Below the pieces are notes generated by a model. That model saw only the letters and a program-made list of their open reading frames with translations, made no database searches and was not told the DNA's origin. This document shows, in pieces, positions 1 to 6,815 of a DNA stretch of 11,712 nucleotides (positions are counted from its first letter, which is position 1; each line of letters opens with the position of its first letter). The translations under genes and the position numbers were made by a program. Source of the stretch: Chitinophagales bacterium (lineage in GTDB: Bacteria; Bacteroidota; Bacteroidia; Chitinophagales; CAIODY01); assembly GCA_023251415.1 (NCBI GenBank), contig JAHEYX010000060.1, positions 1 through 11,712 on the forward strand, written 5' to 3'.

Positions 1-273
1 AAAGAAGATTTAGTGTTTATGAGCGATGGAGGTTTGCAATTAGCAGAAGATGCCGGTATCGAAAATATGCCATTGCGTAACAATACCGATAATAATCGTG
101 TGGCGCCTACACATCGCGGAAATAATCGAAACAATCGCAATAACAATCGTCGCCCGCATGGTGGTGGTGGAAACGACCGCCGCAATGGTCCGGGTAACGG
201 AGGAAATAACAACCCGAATTTTAAACGCCGCTTTAATAAGAATCGGAACAACAACAATCCTCCTCCACGTTAA
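1..273 (+). CDS. C-terminal part of a probable DUF4290 protein (5' end outside window)
   Basis: The frame is open from the left edge and ends at TAA 271-273, so only the C-terminal 90 residues are visible. About 26 residues of ordinary sequence (KEDLVFMSDGGLQLAEDAG...) are followed by a 64-residue low-complexity tail of about 24 Asn and 12 Arg plus Gly and Pro, with no Cys and almost no hydrophobics. Such a tail is basic, probably disordered and nucleic-acid-binding-like. The DUF4290 assignment rests mainly on context: in many Bacteroidota a DUF4290 gene lies directly upstream of murA on the same strand, as here. The diagnostic N-terminal domain is outside the window, so the family name is an inference and the function is unknown. 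Confidence 0.5.
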   Translation, partial: KEDLVFMSDGGLQLAEDAGIENMPLRNNTDNNRVAPTHRGNNRNNRNNNRRPHGGGGNDRRNGPGNGGNNNPNFKRRFNKNRNNNNPPPR

Positions 274-493
274 GTAGCGTTGTGTCGGCACGCTGAAGTA
301 GCTGTTTCTATTGCGTTACAGCTTTCAATAATCGGGTAAATCCCGGCTGCCCACATTTTAATGCAATCCCGCTTGGCTTGTGAATAATGCAAGCACAAAA
401 ATCCTTATAAATAAGCGTAATTCGCTGAACAGAATATCAGGTTGTAAAAGGCTTGCTGTTTCTACAATTGTATAATCAACTATTTATTCTACT

Positions 494-1801
494 ATGGCTA
501 GTTTTGAAGTAATCGGCGGCAAAAAATTAAGTGGTGAAATAACCCCACAAGGCGCTAAAAATGAAGCTTTGCAAATAATTTCTGCGGTATTGTTAACCGA
601 TCAAAAGGTAACTATCAGCAATATTCCGCAAATCGCTGATGTGTTAGCATTGATAGATTTGTTGAAAGATTTTGGTGTGGCAGTAAGCAAGGTCAGTGAC
701 GACACCTACGATTTTGAAGCTGCAAATGTAAATTTAGCGTTTATGCAAACGCCCGAATTTCGTAAAAAAGCCTCTTCATTACGCGGCTCTATTATGATTA
801 TCGGACCCTTGTTAGCCCGCTTCAAAAAGGCGTACATGCCTAAACCGGGAGGTGATAAAATTGGACGTAGAAGATTAGATACGCATTTCTTAGGTTTCCA
901 AAACCTTGGTGCACGCTTTAATTACGATACCCAAGAGAGCTTTTTTAGTATCGATGCAACTGCGCTTAAAGGCACCTATATGCTACTAGAAGAAGCCTCG
1001 GTGACAGGAACAGCCAATATCGTAATGGCGGCTTGTTTAGCCGAAGGGAAGACCACCATTTTTAATGCGGCATGCGAACCTTATTTGCAACAGTTGTGTT
1101 CGATGTTAAATCGTATGGGAGCTAAAATAACCGGAGTAGGTTCCAATTTATTGCATATCGAAGGCGTACAAGCACTGGGCGGAACTACGCATCGCTTATT
1201 GCCGGATATGATTGAAGTGGGCAGCTTTATTGGGTTGGCAGCCATGACACAATCAGCTATCACCATAAAAAATGTTGGCTATGAACACTTGGGCGTTATA
1301 CCGAATACGTTTCGTAAGTTGGGGATAAATTTTGAGGTGGTAGGTGATGATATTGTAGTGCCGGAACAAGCTTCATACGAAATACAAAACTTTATAGATG
1401 GCAGTATATTAACGATTGACGATGCACCATGGCCGGGCTTTACACCGGATTTGCTCAGTATCGTTTTAGTGACGGCCATTCAAGCCAAGGGCAATGTTTT
1501 GGTGCATCAAAAAATGTTTGAAAGCCGCTTGTTTTTTGTCGATAAATTAATTGACATGGGAGCACAAATCATCCTTTGTGATCCGCACCGGGCCAGTATT
1601 ATGGGCTTAAACAGAGAACACCAACTGAAAGGAATAAGCATGACCTCTCCTGATATACGCGCCGGGGTAGCCTTGTTGATTGCAGCCCTATCTGCTAAAG
1701 GAAAAAGTACCATCCATAACGTAGAGCAAATCGATCGGGGGTATCAGTTCATTGATAAGCGTTTACAAGCATTAGGAGCCGATATTAAACGCATCGCTTA
1801 A
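494..1801 (+). CDS. murA: UDP-N-acetylglucosamine 1-carboxyvinyltransferase MurA
   Basis: MurA transfers enolpyruvate from PEP to UDP-GlcNAc, the first committed cytoplasmic step of peptidoglycan synthesis. The 435 residues are a full-length EPSP-synthase-fold protein. Visible active-site residues are K22-N23 (AKNE), R97 (LRGSIM), the flexible loop PGGDKIG at 118-124, D319 in the GFTPD motif, and R389 in SPDIRAG. The loop residue that is the PEP-modified Cys115 in E. coli is Asp121 here (codon 854-856). This is a natural variant also found in Mycobacterium, Chlamydia and other Bacteroidota, and it predicts intrinsic fosfomycin resistance. The start ATG gives the usual N-terminus (SFEVIGGKKLSGEITPQGAKNE); no Shine-Dalgarno sequence is seen. 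The 220-nt upstream gap shows no clear TAnnTTTG box. Confidence 0.97.
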   Translation: MASFEVIGGKKLSGEITPQGAKNEALQIISAVLLTDQKVTISNIPQIADVLALIDLLKDFGVAVSKVSDDTYDFEAANVNLAFMQTPEFRKKASSLRGSIMIIGPLLARFKKAYMPKPGGDKIGRRRLDTHFLGFQNLGARFNYDTQESFFSIDATALKGTYMLLEEASVTGTANIVMAACLAEGKTTIFNAACEPYLQQLCSMLNRMGAKITGVGSNLLHIEGVQALGGTTHRLLPDMIEVGSFIGLAAMTQSAITIKNVGYEHLGVIPNTFRKLGINFEVVGDDIVVPEQASYEIQNFIDGSILTIDDAPWPGFTPDLLSIVLVTAIQAKGNVLVHQKMFESRLFFVDKLIDMGAQIILCDPHRASIMGLNREHQLKGISMTSPDIRAGVALLIAALSAKGKSTIHNVEQIDRGYQFIDKRLQALGADIKRIA

Positions 1802-1952
1802 TTATAGTAAAACTCTTTATTGGCTGCTTTTTTTAACGGATTGCGTTATTATTTCCGCTATGCCATTGCTTTTGCTGACAATATGACTTAAAAATACCGA
1901 TGGCAAAATTCTTGTCAATGGCTATTTCCCTGAAATTAACCAACAGAAAACC

Positions 1953-1960
1953 TATTTTTG
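1953..1960 (+). promoter_or_regulatory. Putative Bacteroidota -7 box upstream of grpE
   Basis: TATTTTTG matches the TAnnTTTG consensus exactly and lies 16 nt before the grpE ATG, which implies a very short leader. No TTG -33 element is seen at the expected 17-23 nt spacing, so the assignment rests on the -7 box and its position. It would drive grpE-dnaJ. Confidence 0.5.
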
Positions 1961-1976
1961 CAAACTTTTTTAAAAT

Positions 1977-2488
1977 ATGGAAAATACTAACGAAACAACA
2001 ACAGCAGCCAATAGTCCTGAAGTAACTAACGAATCTACGGCCACTACAGCTCCGGAAATGAGTGCTGAAGAAGCTTTAAAATTGGAGCTACAAGCCGAAA
2101 AGGAAAAGTACTTACGTTTAAAAAGCGCACTTCTAAAGAGCGCGTAGATTTAATAAAAACTGCCGGTCAAGAGGTGATAGTGGCTATGTTGGCGGTTTTA
2201 GATGATTTTGAACGTGCTTTAAAGCAAATGGAAAAAGCCCAAGATGTAGCGGCATTAAAAGAAGGGGTAGACTTGGTGTATACCAAATTTAAAACAGTGT
2301 TGGAGCAAAAGGGATTAAAGCCAATGGACAGCGTTAATACGGAATTTAATGCTGATTTGCACGAAGCCATAACCGAAATTCCGGCACCTACTGAAGAACA
2401 TAAAGGAAAAGTAATTGATGAAGTAGAAAAAGGCTATTTCTTGTTCGATAAAATTATTCGATTCGCAAAAGTGGTGGTTGGTAAATAA
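1977..2488 (+). pseudogene. grpE: grpE, nucleotide exchange factor of DnaK, with an internal frameshift
   Basis: GrpE is the cytoplasmic nucleotide-exchange factor for DnaK. The first reading frame starts at ATG 1977 (MENTNETTTAANSPEVTNES), reads a normal acidic N-terminus and helix start to EKEKYLRL (residue 48), then goes out of frame and stops at TAG 2145-2147. The -1 frame continues the protein as KKRTSKERVDLIKTAGQEV, then AMLAVLDDFERAL and the GrpE head domain, ending in KGYFLFDKIIRFAKVVVGK at TAA 2486-2488. GrpE proteins usually have about FAEFxNF between these parts, so about 22 nt look deleted near 2117-2122. The junction contains T TTA AAA (2117-2123) in the zero frame; a -1 slip there would give a 170-residue protein lacking only seven residues. 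It may therefore be a true pseudogene, a recoded gene or an assembly error. It lies 32 nt before dnaJ, with which it is probably cotranscribed. Confidence 0.88.
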
Positions 2489-2520
2489 TATACAATTCAA
2501 ACTTTCAAATTAAGCTGCAA

Positions 2521-3687
2521 ATGGCAAAACGGGATTATTATGAAATTTTAGGGGTAACCAAATCAGCCTCTGCTGAGGAGATAAAAAAAGCTTACCGTAA
2601 AGTGGCAATGCAATATCATCCGGATCGTAATCCCGGTGATAAAGCGGCAGAAGATAAATTTAAGGAGGCAGCTGAAGCGTATGAAATACTCAGCGATTCG
2701 CAAAAGAAAGCCCAATATGATCAGTTTGGTCATGCCGGTCCTGCTTCAAATTTTGGTGGCGGGTATGGCGGAGATGCGCACATGAACATGGACGATATCT
2801 TCCGCAACTTTGGCGATATATTCGGCGATGAAAGTCCTTTTGGAAGCTTTTTTGGTGGTGGCAGTCGCGGCGGTGGACGAGGTGCTAAAGGTGGTGCACG
2901 TGGCAGTAATATTCGTGTGAAAGTGCGTTTAACATTGAAAGAAATTGCAGAAGGCGTTCAGAAAAAAATTAAAGTTAAAAAACAAGTGAGCTGTCAACAC
3001 TGCGGTGGTAGCGGCGCTAAAGATAAAAACTCATTTAATACGTGTAATACCTGTGGTGGTCGTGGTGCTGTCATTCGAATGATGAATACACCTTTAGGAC
3101 AAATGCAATCGCAAACTACTTGTCCTACTTGTCATGGCGAAGGATCAACCATCACCGCTAAATGTTCTTATTGCCATGGCGAAGGCCGCTTGTATGGCGA
3201 AGAAACCATAACCATTGATATACCGGCCGGTGCAACAGAAGGTATTCAATTATCGATGAGTGGAAAAGGTAATGCCGGTGAACGTGGTGGCTATCCGGGC
3301 GATTTAATTATTAATGTGGAAGAAGAAGCCCACGAACACTTGCAACGGGATGGCATTCATGTCATTTATGATTTACACATCAGCTTTGTAGATGCCTGCT
3401 TAGGAACTACTGTTGAAGTGCCTACCATTGACGGAAAAGCTAAGATAAAGATTGCAGAAGGAACTCAAGCCGGCAAAATATTCCGTTTAAAAGGTAAAGG
3501 CTTACCGGCCTTACAATCCTACGGACGCGGCGATGAGTTAGTATATGTAAATGTTTGGGTGCCTAAACAGTTAAGCTCGGATGAAAAGAAAGTAATCGAG
3601 AAGTTTAGAAACGCTAGCAACTTTCAACCAAAACCGGATAAAGAAGAAAAGACGTTCTTTAGCCGTATGAAAGATTATTTTAGTTAG
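2521..3687 (+). CDS. dnaJ: Chaperone protein DnaJ (Hsp40)
   Basis: DnaJ delivers unfolded substrates to DnaK and stimulates its ATPase. The 388 residues show the complete type I layout. The J domain (about 4-70) has HPD at 33-35. A Gly/Phe/Arg-rich linker runs from about 70 to 130. The zinc-binding domain has four CxxCxGxG repeats at 158-165 (CQHCGGSG), 175-182 (CNTCGGRG), 201-208 (CPTCHGEG) and 215-222 (CSYCHGEG). C-terminal beta domains I and II follow to about 360. All zinc-ligand cysteines are present. The linker is unusually rich in GGGSRGGGRGAKGG, which is within family variation. It follows grpE by 32 nt in the normal operon order. Its end overlaps the end of the convergent methyltransferase gene by 8 bp. 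Confidence 0.98.
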   Translation: MAKRDYYEILGVTKSASAEEIKKAYRKVAMQYHPDRNPGDKAAEDKFKEAAEAYEILSDSQKKAQYDQFGHAGPASNFGGGYGGDAHMNMDDIFRNFGDIFGDESPFGSFFGGGSRGGGRGAKGGARGSNIRVKVRLTLKEIAEGVQKKIKVKKQVSCQHCGGSGAKDKNSFNTCNTCGGRGAVIRMMNTPLGQMQSQTTCPTCHGEGSTITAKCSYCHGEGRLYGEETITIDIPAGATEGIQLSMSGKGNAGERGGYPGDLIINVEEEAHEHLQRDGIHVIYDLHISFVDACLGTTVEVPTIDGKAKIKIAEGTQAGKIFRLKGKGLPALQSYGRGDELVYVNVWVPKQLSSDEKKVIEKFRNASNFQPKPDKEEKTFFSRMKDYFS

Positions 3688-4345
3688 CAGCCATTCCTAT
3701 CCAAATTTCGTTTGGGTAATTAGCTATTTTAGTATGTTGCGGAAAACAAGTACTGAACAGCGATTCAAATTCTGAAGCGGCGCTGTCATTGGCACTTGGA
3801 ATGATGTTGTAAATCAAATGACCATTTGGTTTGAGCAATTGTTTGCATTTGACCAAGAATGCAGCTGCTCTGAAATGCACTGCCACCTGCTGATCCACAA
3901 ATAAATCAACAAAAACCAAATGGTATTGCTCCGTGCAGTCAGCCACAAAATCAGCGGCATCGGCTTCAATTACAGTAATGGATGCCGGATAATTGCTGGG
4001 TTTATACTCGTTGGCCCAACCTGCTATTTGCTCATCACGTTCTACACCTGTTAAATCATAACACAATTGCGGATAGTGCTTTTTTAAAATTACCGCCATA
4101 CTGCCCAAACCATAACCTAATAAAAGGCCATTTCCTGTACGGGGCAATTGCTCAACTATAGCTGCAAGGCCTAGTTTAGCCGGGGTATATAAATCATCAA
4201 ACGAATAAATGGCATCAGGTGTACTCAGCTGCAATCGTCCGCGATGCAATTCCAAATAAAGTATAGGATGATACGCGCTCGTCCCGGTAGCAATAATTTG
4301 CGACTGAAAATAACTCCGAAAGCGCTTTAAACTTGAAATAGCCAT
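3680..4345 (-). CDS. Spermidine-synthase-like SAM-dependent methyltransferase-fold protein
   Basis: This is a class I Rossmann-fold protein of 221 residues. The nucleotide-binding glycine loop is LLLGYGLGS (G77, G79, G81), the acidic residue after beta 2 is E102 (GVERDEQI), beta 3 ends at EADAADF (D129), and beta 4 is YHLVFVDLFVD (D147). Beta 4 resembles the YDLIIVDxxDP strand of spermidine synthases. The GGGDG loop and full polyamine-site motifs of genuine SpeE are not evident and the protein is shorter than usual (about 280 residues), so a polyamine product should not be assumed. No signal peptide or membrane segment is seen. It is a lone gene convergent with dnaJ. ATG 4343-4345 is the first plausible start. 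Confidence 0.75.
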   Translation of the reverse strand: MAISSLKRFRSYFQSQIIATGTSAYHPILYLELHRGRLQLSTPDAIYSFDDLYTPAKLGLAAIVEQLPRTGNGLLLGYGLGSMAVILKKHYPQLCYDLTGVERDEQIAGWANEYKPSNYPASITVIEADAADFVADCTEQYHLVFVDLFVDQQVAVHFRAAAFLVKCKQLLKPNGHLIYNIIPSANDSAASEFESLFSTCFPQHTKIANYPNEIWIGMAAN

Positions 4346-4426
4346 CCTAAAAAAATTGTATTAAAAGATTGTCTTTGATTAATTAGAATTAGCAGTGGCG
4401 AAAGTTCGTTTTTTCAATTAAAACTG

Positions 4427-4434
4427 TATTTTTG
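4427..4434 (+). promoter_or_regulatory. Putative Bacteroidota -7 box upstream of the DUF5606 gene
   Basis: TATTTTTG matches TAnnTTTG exactly and lies 26 nt before the ATG at 4461. The same octamer followed by C occurs before grpE. No TTG -33 element is seen at the expected distance. Confidence 0.5.
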
Positions 4435-4460
4435 CCCTCCTTCAAAGAAACGAAAAATTT

Positions 4461-4868
4461 ATGGAATTTAAAGATCTCATTCATATTAGTGGTAAAAGCG
4501 GATTGTTTGAAATGATTGGTAGCCGTAATAATGGAATTATTGCGCGCTCACTTGAAGATCAAACTACACAATTTTTTGGTAGTCGTGCGCATCAATTTAC
4601 CCCGTTGGAAAGTATTGAAATGTACACCCATGGCGATAATTTGCCATTAAAAAAGATAATGCAATTGGCAAAAGATGTACAAGCTACACATCCGCCAATT
4701 TCGGCTAACTCCGGCAATGAAGAATTGAAAGCCTATTTCAAAGGCGTATTGCCTGATTATGATGAAGATCGCGTTAAAATTAGCGACATCAAAAAATTCA
4801 TCAAGTGGTTTGCGATATGCAAAGACCTCGACTTGAGTGAAACTCCGGAAGCGCCGCCTGCTGAGTAA
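4461..4868 (+). CDS. DUF5606 domain-containing protein
   Basis: This small cytoplasmic-looking protein of 135 residues has no signal peptide or membrane segment. It matches the remembered pattern of the Bacteroidota DUF5606 family: N-terminal DLIHISGKSGLFEMIG, then a central FTPLESIEMYT segment. The C-terminal half has the highly conserved ELKAYFKGVLPDYDEDRV (89-105), followed by SDIKKFIKWF. An acidic, Pro/Glu-rich tail (SETPEAPPAE) closes it. The N-terminal half looks like a small beta barrel and the C-terminal half is helical. The family is widespread and usually single-copy in Bacteroidota, but its function is unknown. Here it is a single gene with its own putative promoter box, divergent from the methyltransferase gene. 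Confidence 0.85.
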   Translation: MEFKDLIHISGKSGLFEMIGSRNNGIIARSLEDQTTQFFGSRAHQFTPLESIEMYTHGDNLPLKKIMQLAKDVQATHPPISANSGNEELKAYFKGVLPDYDEDRVKISDIKKFIKWFAICKDLDLSETPEAPPAE

Positions 4869-4931
4869 TACTAGTCCATAGCGCTTTTATGCATTTGCTT
4901 TTTGTTTATGTTAACAATTGTTTTGTTTAAT

Positions 4932-4955
4932 TTTGATTGACAATTATCAATCAAA
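4932..4955. repeat. Inverted repeat upstream of the oligoendopeptidase gene
   Basis: Nine-base arms TTTGATTGA (4932-4940) and TCAATCAAA (4947-4955) are perfectly complementary across a 6-nt spacer (CAATTA). The repeat lies 63 nt after the DUF5606 stop and 52 nt before the oligoendopeptidase ATG. It could be an operator or a weak terminator. It is A/T-rich and has no strong T-tract, so I favour a protein-binding site, but this is only a structural observation. Confidence 0.5.
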
Positions 4956-5007
4956 TGTTTCGAATTTGGGAAAGAGTTGTATTTTTAAAGATTAAAATTG
5001 CTGTAGA

Positions 5008-6756
5008 ATGGAACAAGTAAACAATGAGAACATCAATCAAAAGCGAAGTTATATACCTGAATTATTTTCATTTGAAAATTGGGATGCCTTAGCTCCTTAT
5101 TATACCGAATTGCAAAATCGAACGATTGGCAGTTTAAGTGAATTAGAACAATGGTTAAAAGATAAAAGTGAGTTAGAGTCCGTTGTCGAAGAAGACGGAC
5201 GTTGGCGCTATATACGAGTTACTTGTAATACCAATGACCAAGAAGCTCGCAAGGCGCATGAGTTTTTTATCAATGAAATTAAGCCGCATTTAATCGAAGC
5301 TAAAAGTTTGCTCAATAAAAAATTGATGGAGTCGGATTTTAACCGTCAATTGGATCGTAACGTTTATTTCACCTTATTGAGCACTATTCAAAGCCAATTG
5401 CATTTGCATGAAGAAGAGAATATTGAAGCCCTGCGTCAATTGGAACTGAAAGAGCAAGAATATCCGGCTATTATAGGGAACCTTACTATTGAACACGACG
5501 GAAAGGAATATACCTTGCCGGCGGCAGCCAATTTTTTACAAGAAAATGACCGCCAATTGCGTGAAACCATTTACCATAAAATTCATAATCAACGTTTGCA
5601 ATGTGCAGAACAGTTGGATGATTTATTTACTGATTTGATTCAAAAGCGCGATGCCATTGCTAAAAAAGTAGGTTTTTCAAACTATCGCGATTATCGCATG
5701 ACAGAATTGGTGCGCATGGATTATACCCCTTACGATTGTGCCCAATTTCATGAAAGCATAAAAGCCTGTTTTATGCCTTTGGTTAATAACTATGCCAAAG
5801 CAAAACGAGAATTGTTAGGCTTAAACAGCATTCGGCCTTGGGATATGGAAGTAGAAGTTGTTCAAGCGCCGCCATTAAAGCCTTTTAGCAATGCAGAAGA
5901 TTTAGTTGATAAAACCCTCGAGTGTTTAACTGCAGTGCGTCCGTATTTTGGATCTTGTTTATGTACCATGCGCAAAATGGGACACTTGGACTTGGATTCA
6001 CGTAAAGGTAAAGCTCCGGGTGGTTATAACATGAGTTTGCCGGAGTCGAATGTGCCGTTTATCTTCATGAATGCTGTGTCGAGCGTTCGTGACCTGATTA
6101 CAATGGTGCATGAAAGCGGCCACGCCGTTCATTCGTTCTTATCGGCAGATTTAAGTTTGCGCGAATTTAAAGACTATCCGAGTGAAATAGCTGAAGTAGC
6201 CAGTATGAGTATGGAGTTGTTTACGATGGAGCATTGGCAAGTGTATTTTAAAGATGAACAAGAGCTTAATCGTGCCAAGCTGCAATTGTTCCAACGCATC
6301 ATTTCTATTTTCTTGTGGGTAGCCACTATTGATAAATTTCAACATTGGGTTTATACCAATCCACAACACACCAAAGCTGAACGTTCAGCAAAGTGGTTGG
6401 AAATCTTTTATGAATACTCTTCTCCTGAAATTGACTATTCAGGCCTTGACAATTATATCCAATACCGTTGGCAAGCCCAAATTCATTTGTTTGAATTTCC
6501 GTTTTATTATATTGAATATGCCATTGCACAATTAGGAGCCATAGCTATGTGGAAGCAATACAAAGAAAATCAGGAGCAAGCCCTCGACAATTATATGGCA
6601 GCCTTAAAACTTGGATACACTAAACCATTGAAAGAATTGTTTGCAACAGCCGGAATTCGATTTGATTTTTCGAGAGCTTACATTCAATCACTAACCGATT
6701 TCTTAAATGAAGAGATTAATCAATTGGTAAAAAAAATGGAAGTGGAGGCCGTATAA
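5008..6756 (+). CDS. M3 family oligoendopeptidase (PepF-like)
   Basis: This is a zinc metallopeptidase of 582 residues, the normal length for PepF/M3B enzymes, which cleave short peptides in the cytoplasm. The zinc motif is H368-E-S-G-H372 in MVHESGHAVHSF, with E369 as the catalytic base. E396 in EIAEVASMSMELF is the likely third zinc ligand. A helical lobe precedes the catalytic domain, with the YRDYRM motif at about 226-231, and GGYNMSLPESNVPFIFMN (338-355) forms part of the substrate-binding region. No signal peptide is present, consistent with cytosolic peptide turnover. ATG 5008 is the first start in frame. A box resembling TAnnTTTG with one mismatch (TATTTTTA, 4980-4987) lies just upstream. 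It ends 15 nt before a strong hairpin terminator. Confidence 0.93.
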   Translation: MEQVNNENINQKRSYIPELFSFENWDALAPYYTELQNRTIGSLSELEQWLKDKSELESVVEEDGRWRYIRVTCNTNDQEARKAHEFFINEIKPHLIEAKSLLNKKLMESDFNRQLDRNVYFTLLSTIQSQLHLHEEENIEALRQLELKEQEYPAIIGNLTIEHDGKEYTLPAAANFLQENDRQLRETIYHKIHNQRLQCAEQLDDLFTDLIQKRDAIAKKVGFSNYRDYRMTELVRMDYTPYDCAQFHESIKACFMPLVNNYAKAKRELLGLNSIRPWDMEVEVVQAPPLKPFSNAEDLVDKTLECLTAVRPYFGSCLCTMRKMGHLDLDSRKGKAPGGYNMSLPESNVPFIFMNAVSSVRDLITMVHESGHAVHSFLSADLSLREFKDYPSEIAEVASMSMELFTMEHWQVYFKDEQELNRAKLQLFQRIISIFLWVATIDKFQHWVYTNPQHTKAERSAKWLEIFYEYSSPEIDYSGLDNYIQYRWQAQIHLFEFPFYYIEYAIAQLGAIAMWKQYKENQEQALDNYMAALKLGYTKPLKELFATAGIRFDFSRAYIQSLTDFLNEEINQLVKKMEVEAV

Positions 6757-6771
6757 AAAATTAACAAGCAT

Positions 6772-6802
6772 AAAAAAGCGAATCCATTGGATTCGCTTTT
6801 TT
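6772..6802. terminator. Bidirectional intrinsic terminator between the oligoendopeptidase gene and dnaA
   Basis: A perfect 8-bp stem GCGAATCC (6778-6785) / GGATTCGC (6789-6796) closes an ATT loop. It is flanked by A6 on the left and T7 on the right (6797-6803), which extend the stem and provide a U-tract for either strand. It sits in the 59-nt gap between two convergent genes and can end both transcripts. Confidence 0.9.
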
Positions 6803-6815
6803 TGTTTAAGCAATA

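Noticed and set aside
274..493. Possible small gene or RNA between the DUF4290-like gene and murA
   Set aside because: There is no ORF with a good start, no tRNA-like cloverleaf and no TAnnTTTG box. I see only a weak 4-bp CGGG/CCCG stem at 333-345 and a 10-nt direct repeat GCTGTTTCTA (301-310, 455-464), which can arise by chance.
1802..1952. Terminator after murA
   Set aside because: A T7 run occurs at about 1828-1834 but no stable stem precedes it.
2174..2488. Independent 104-residue protein starting at GTG 2174
   Set aside because: The same frame continues upstream with conserved GrpE residues (KKRTSKERVDLIKTAGQE), so the GTG is internal to a broken or recoded grpE rather than a genuine start.
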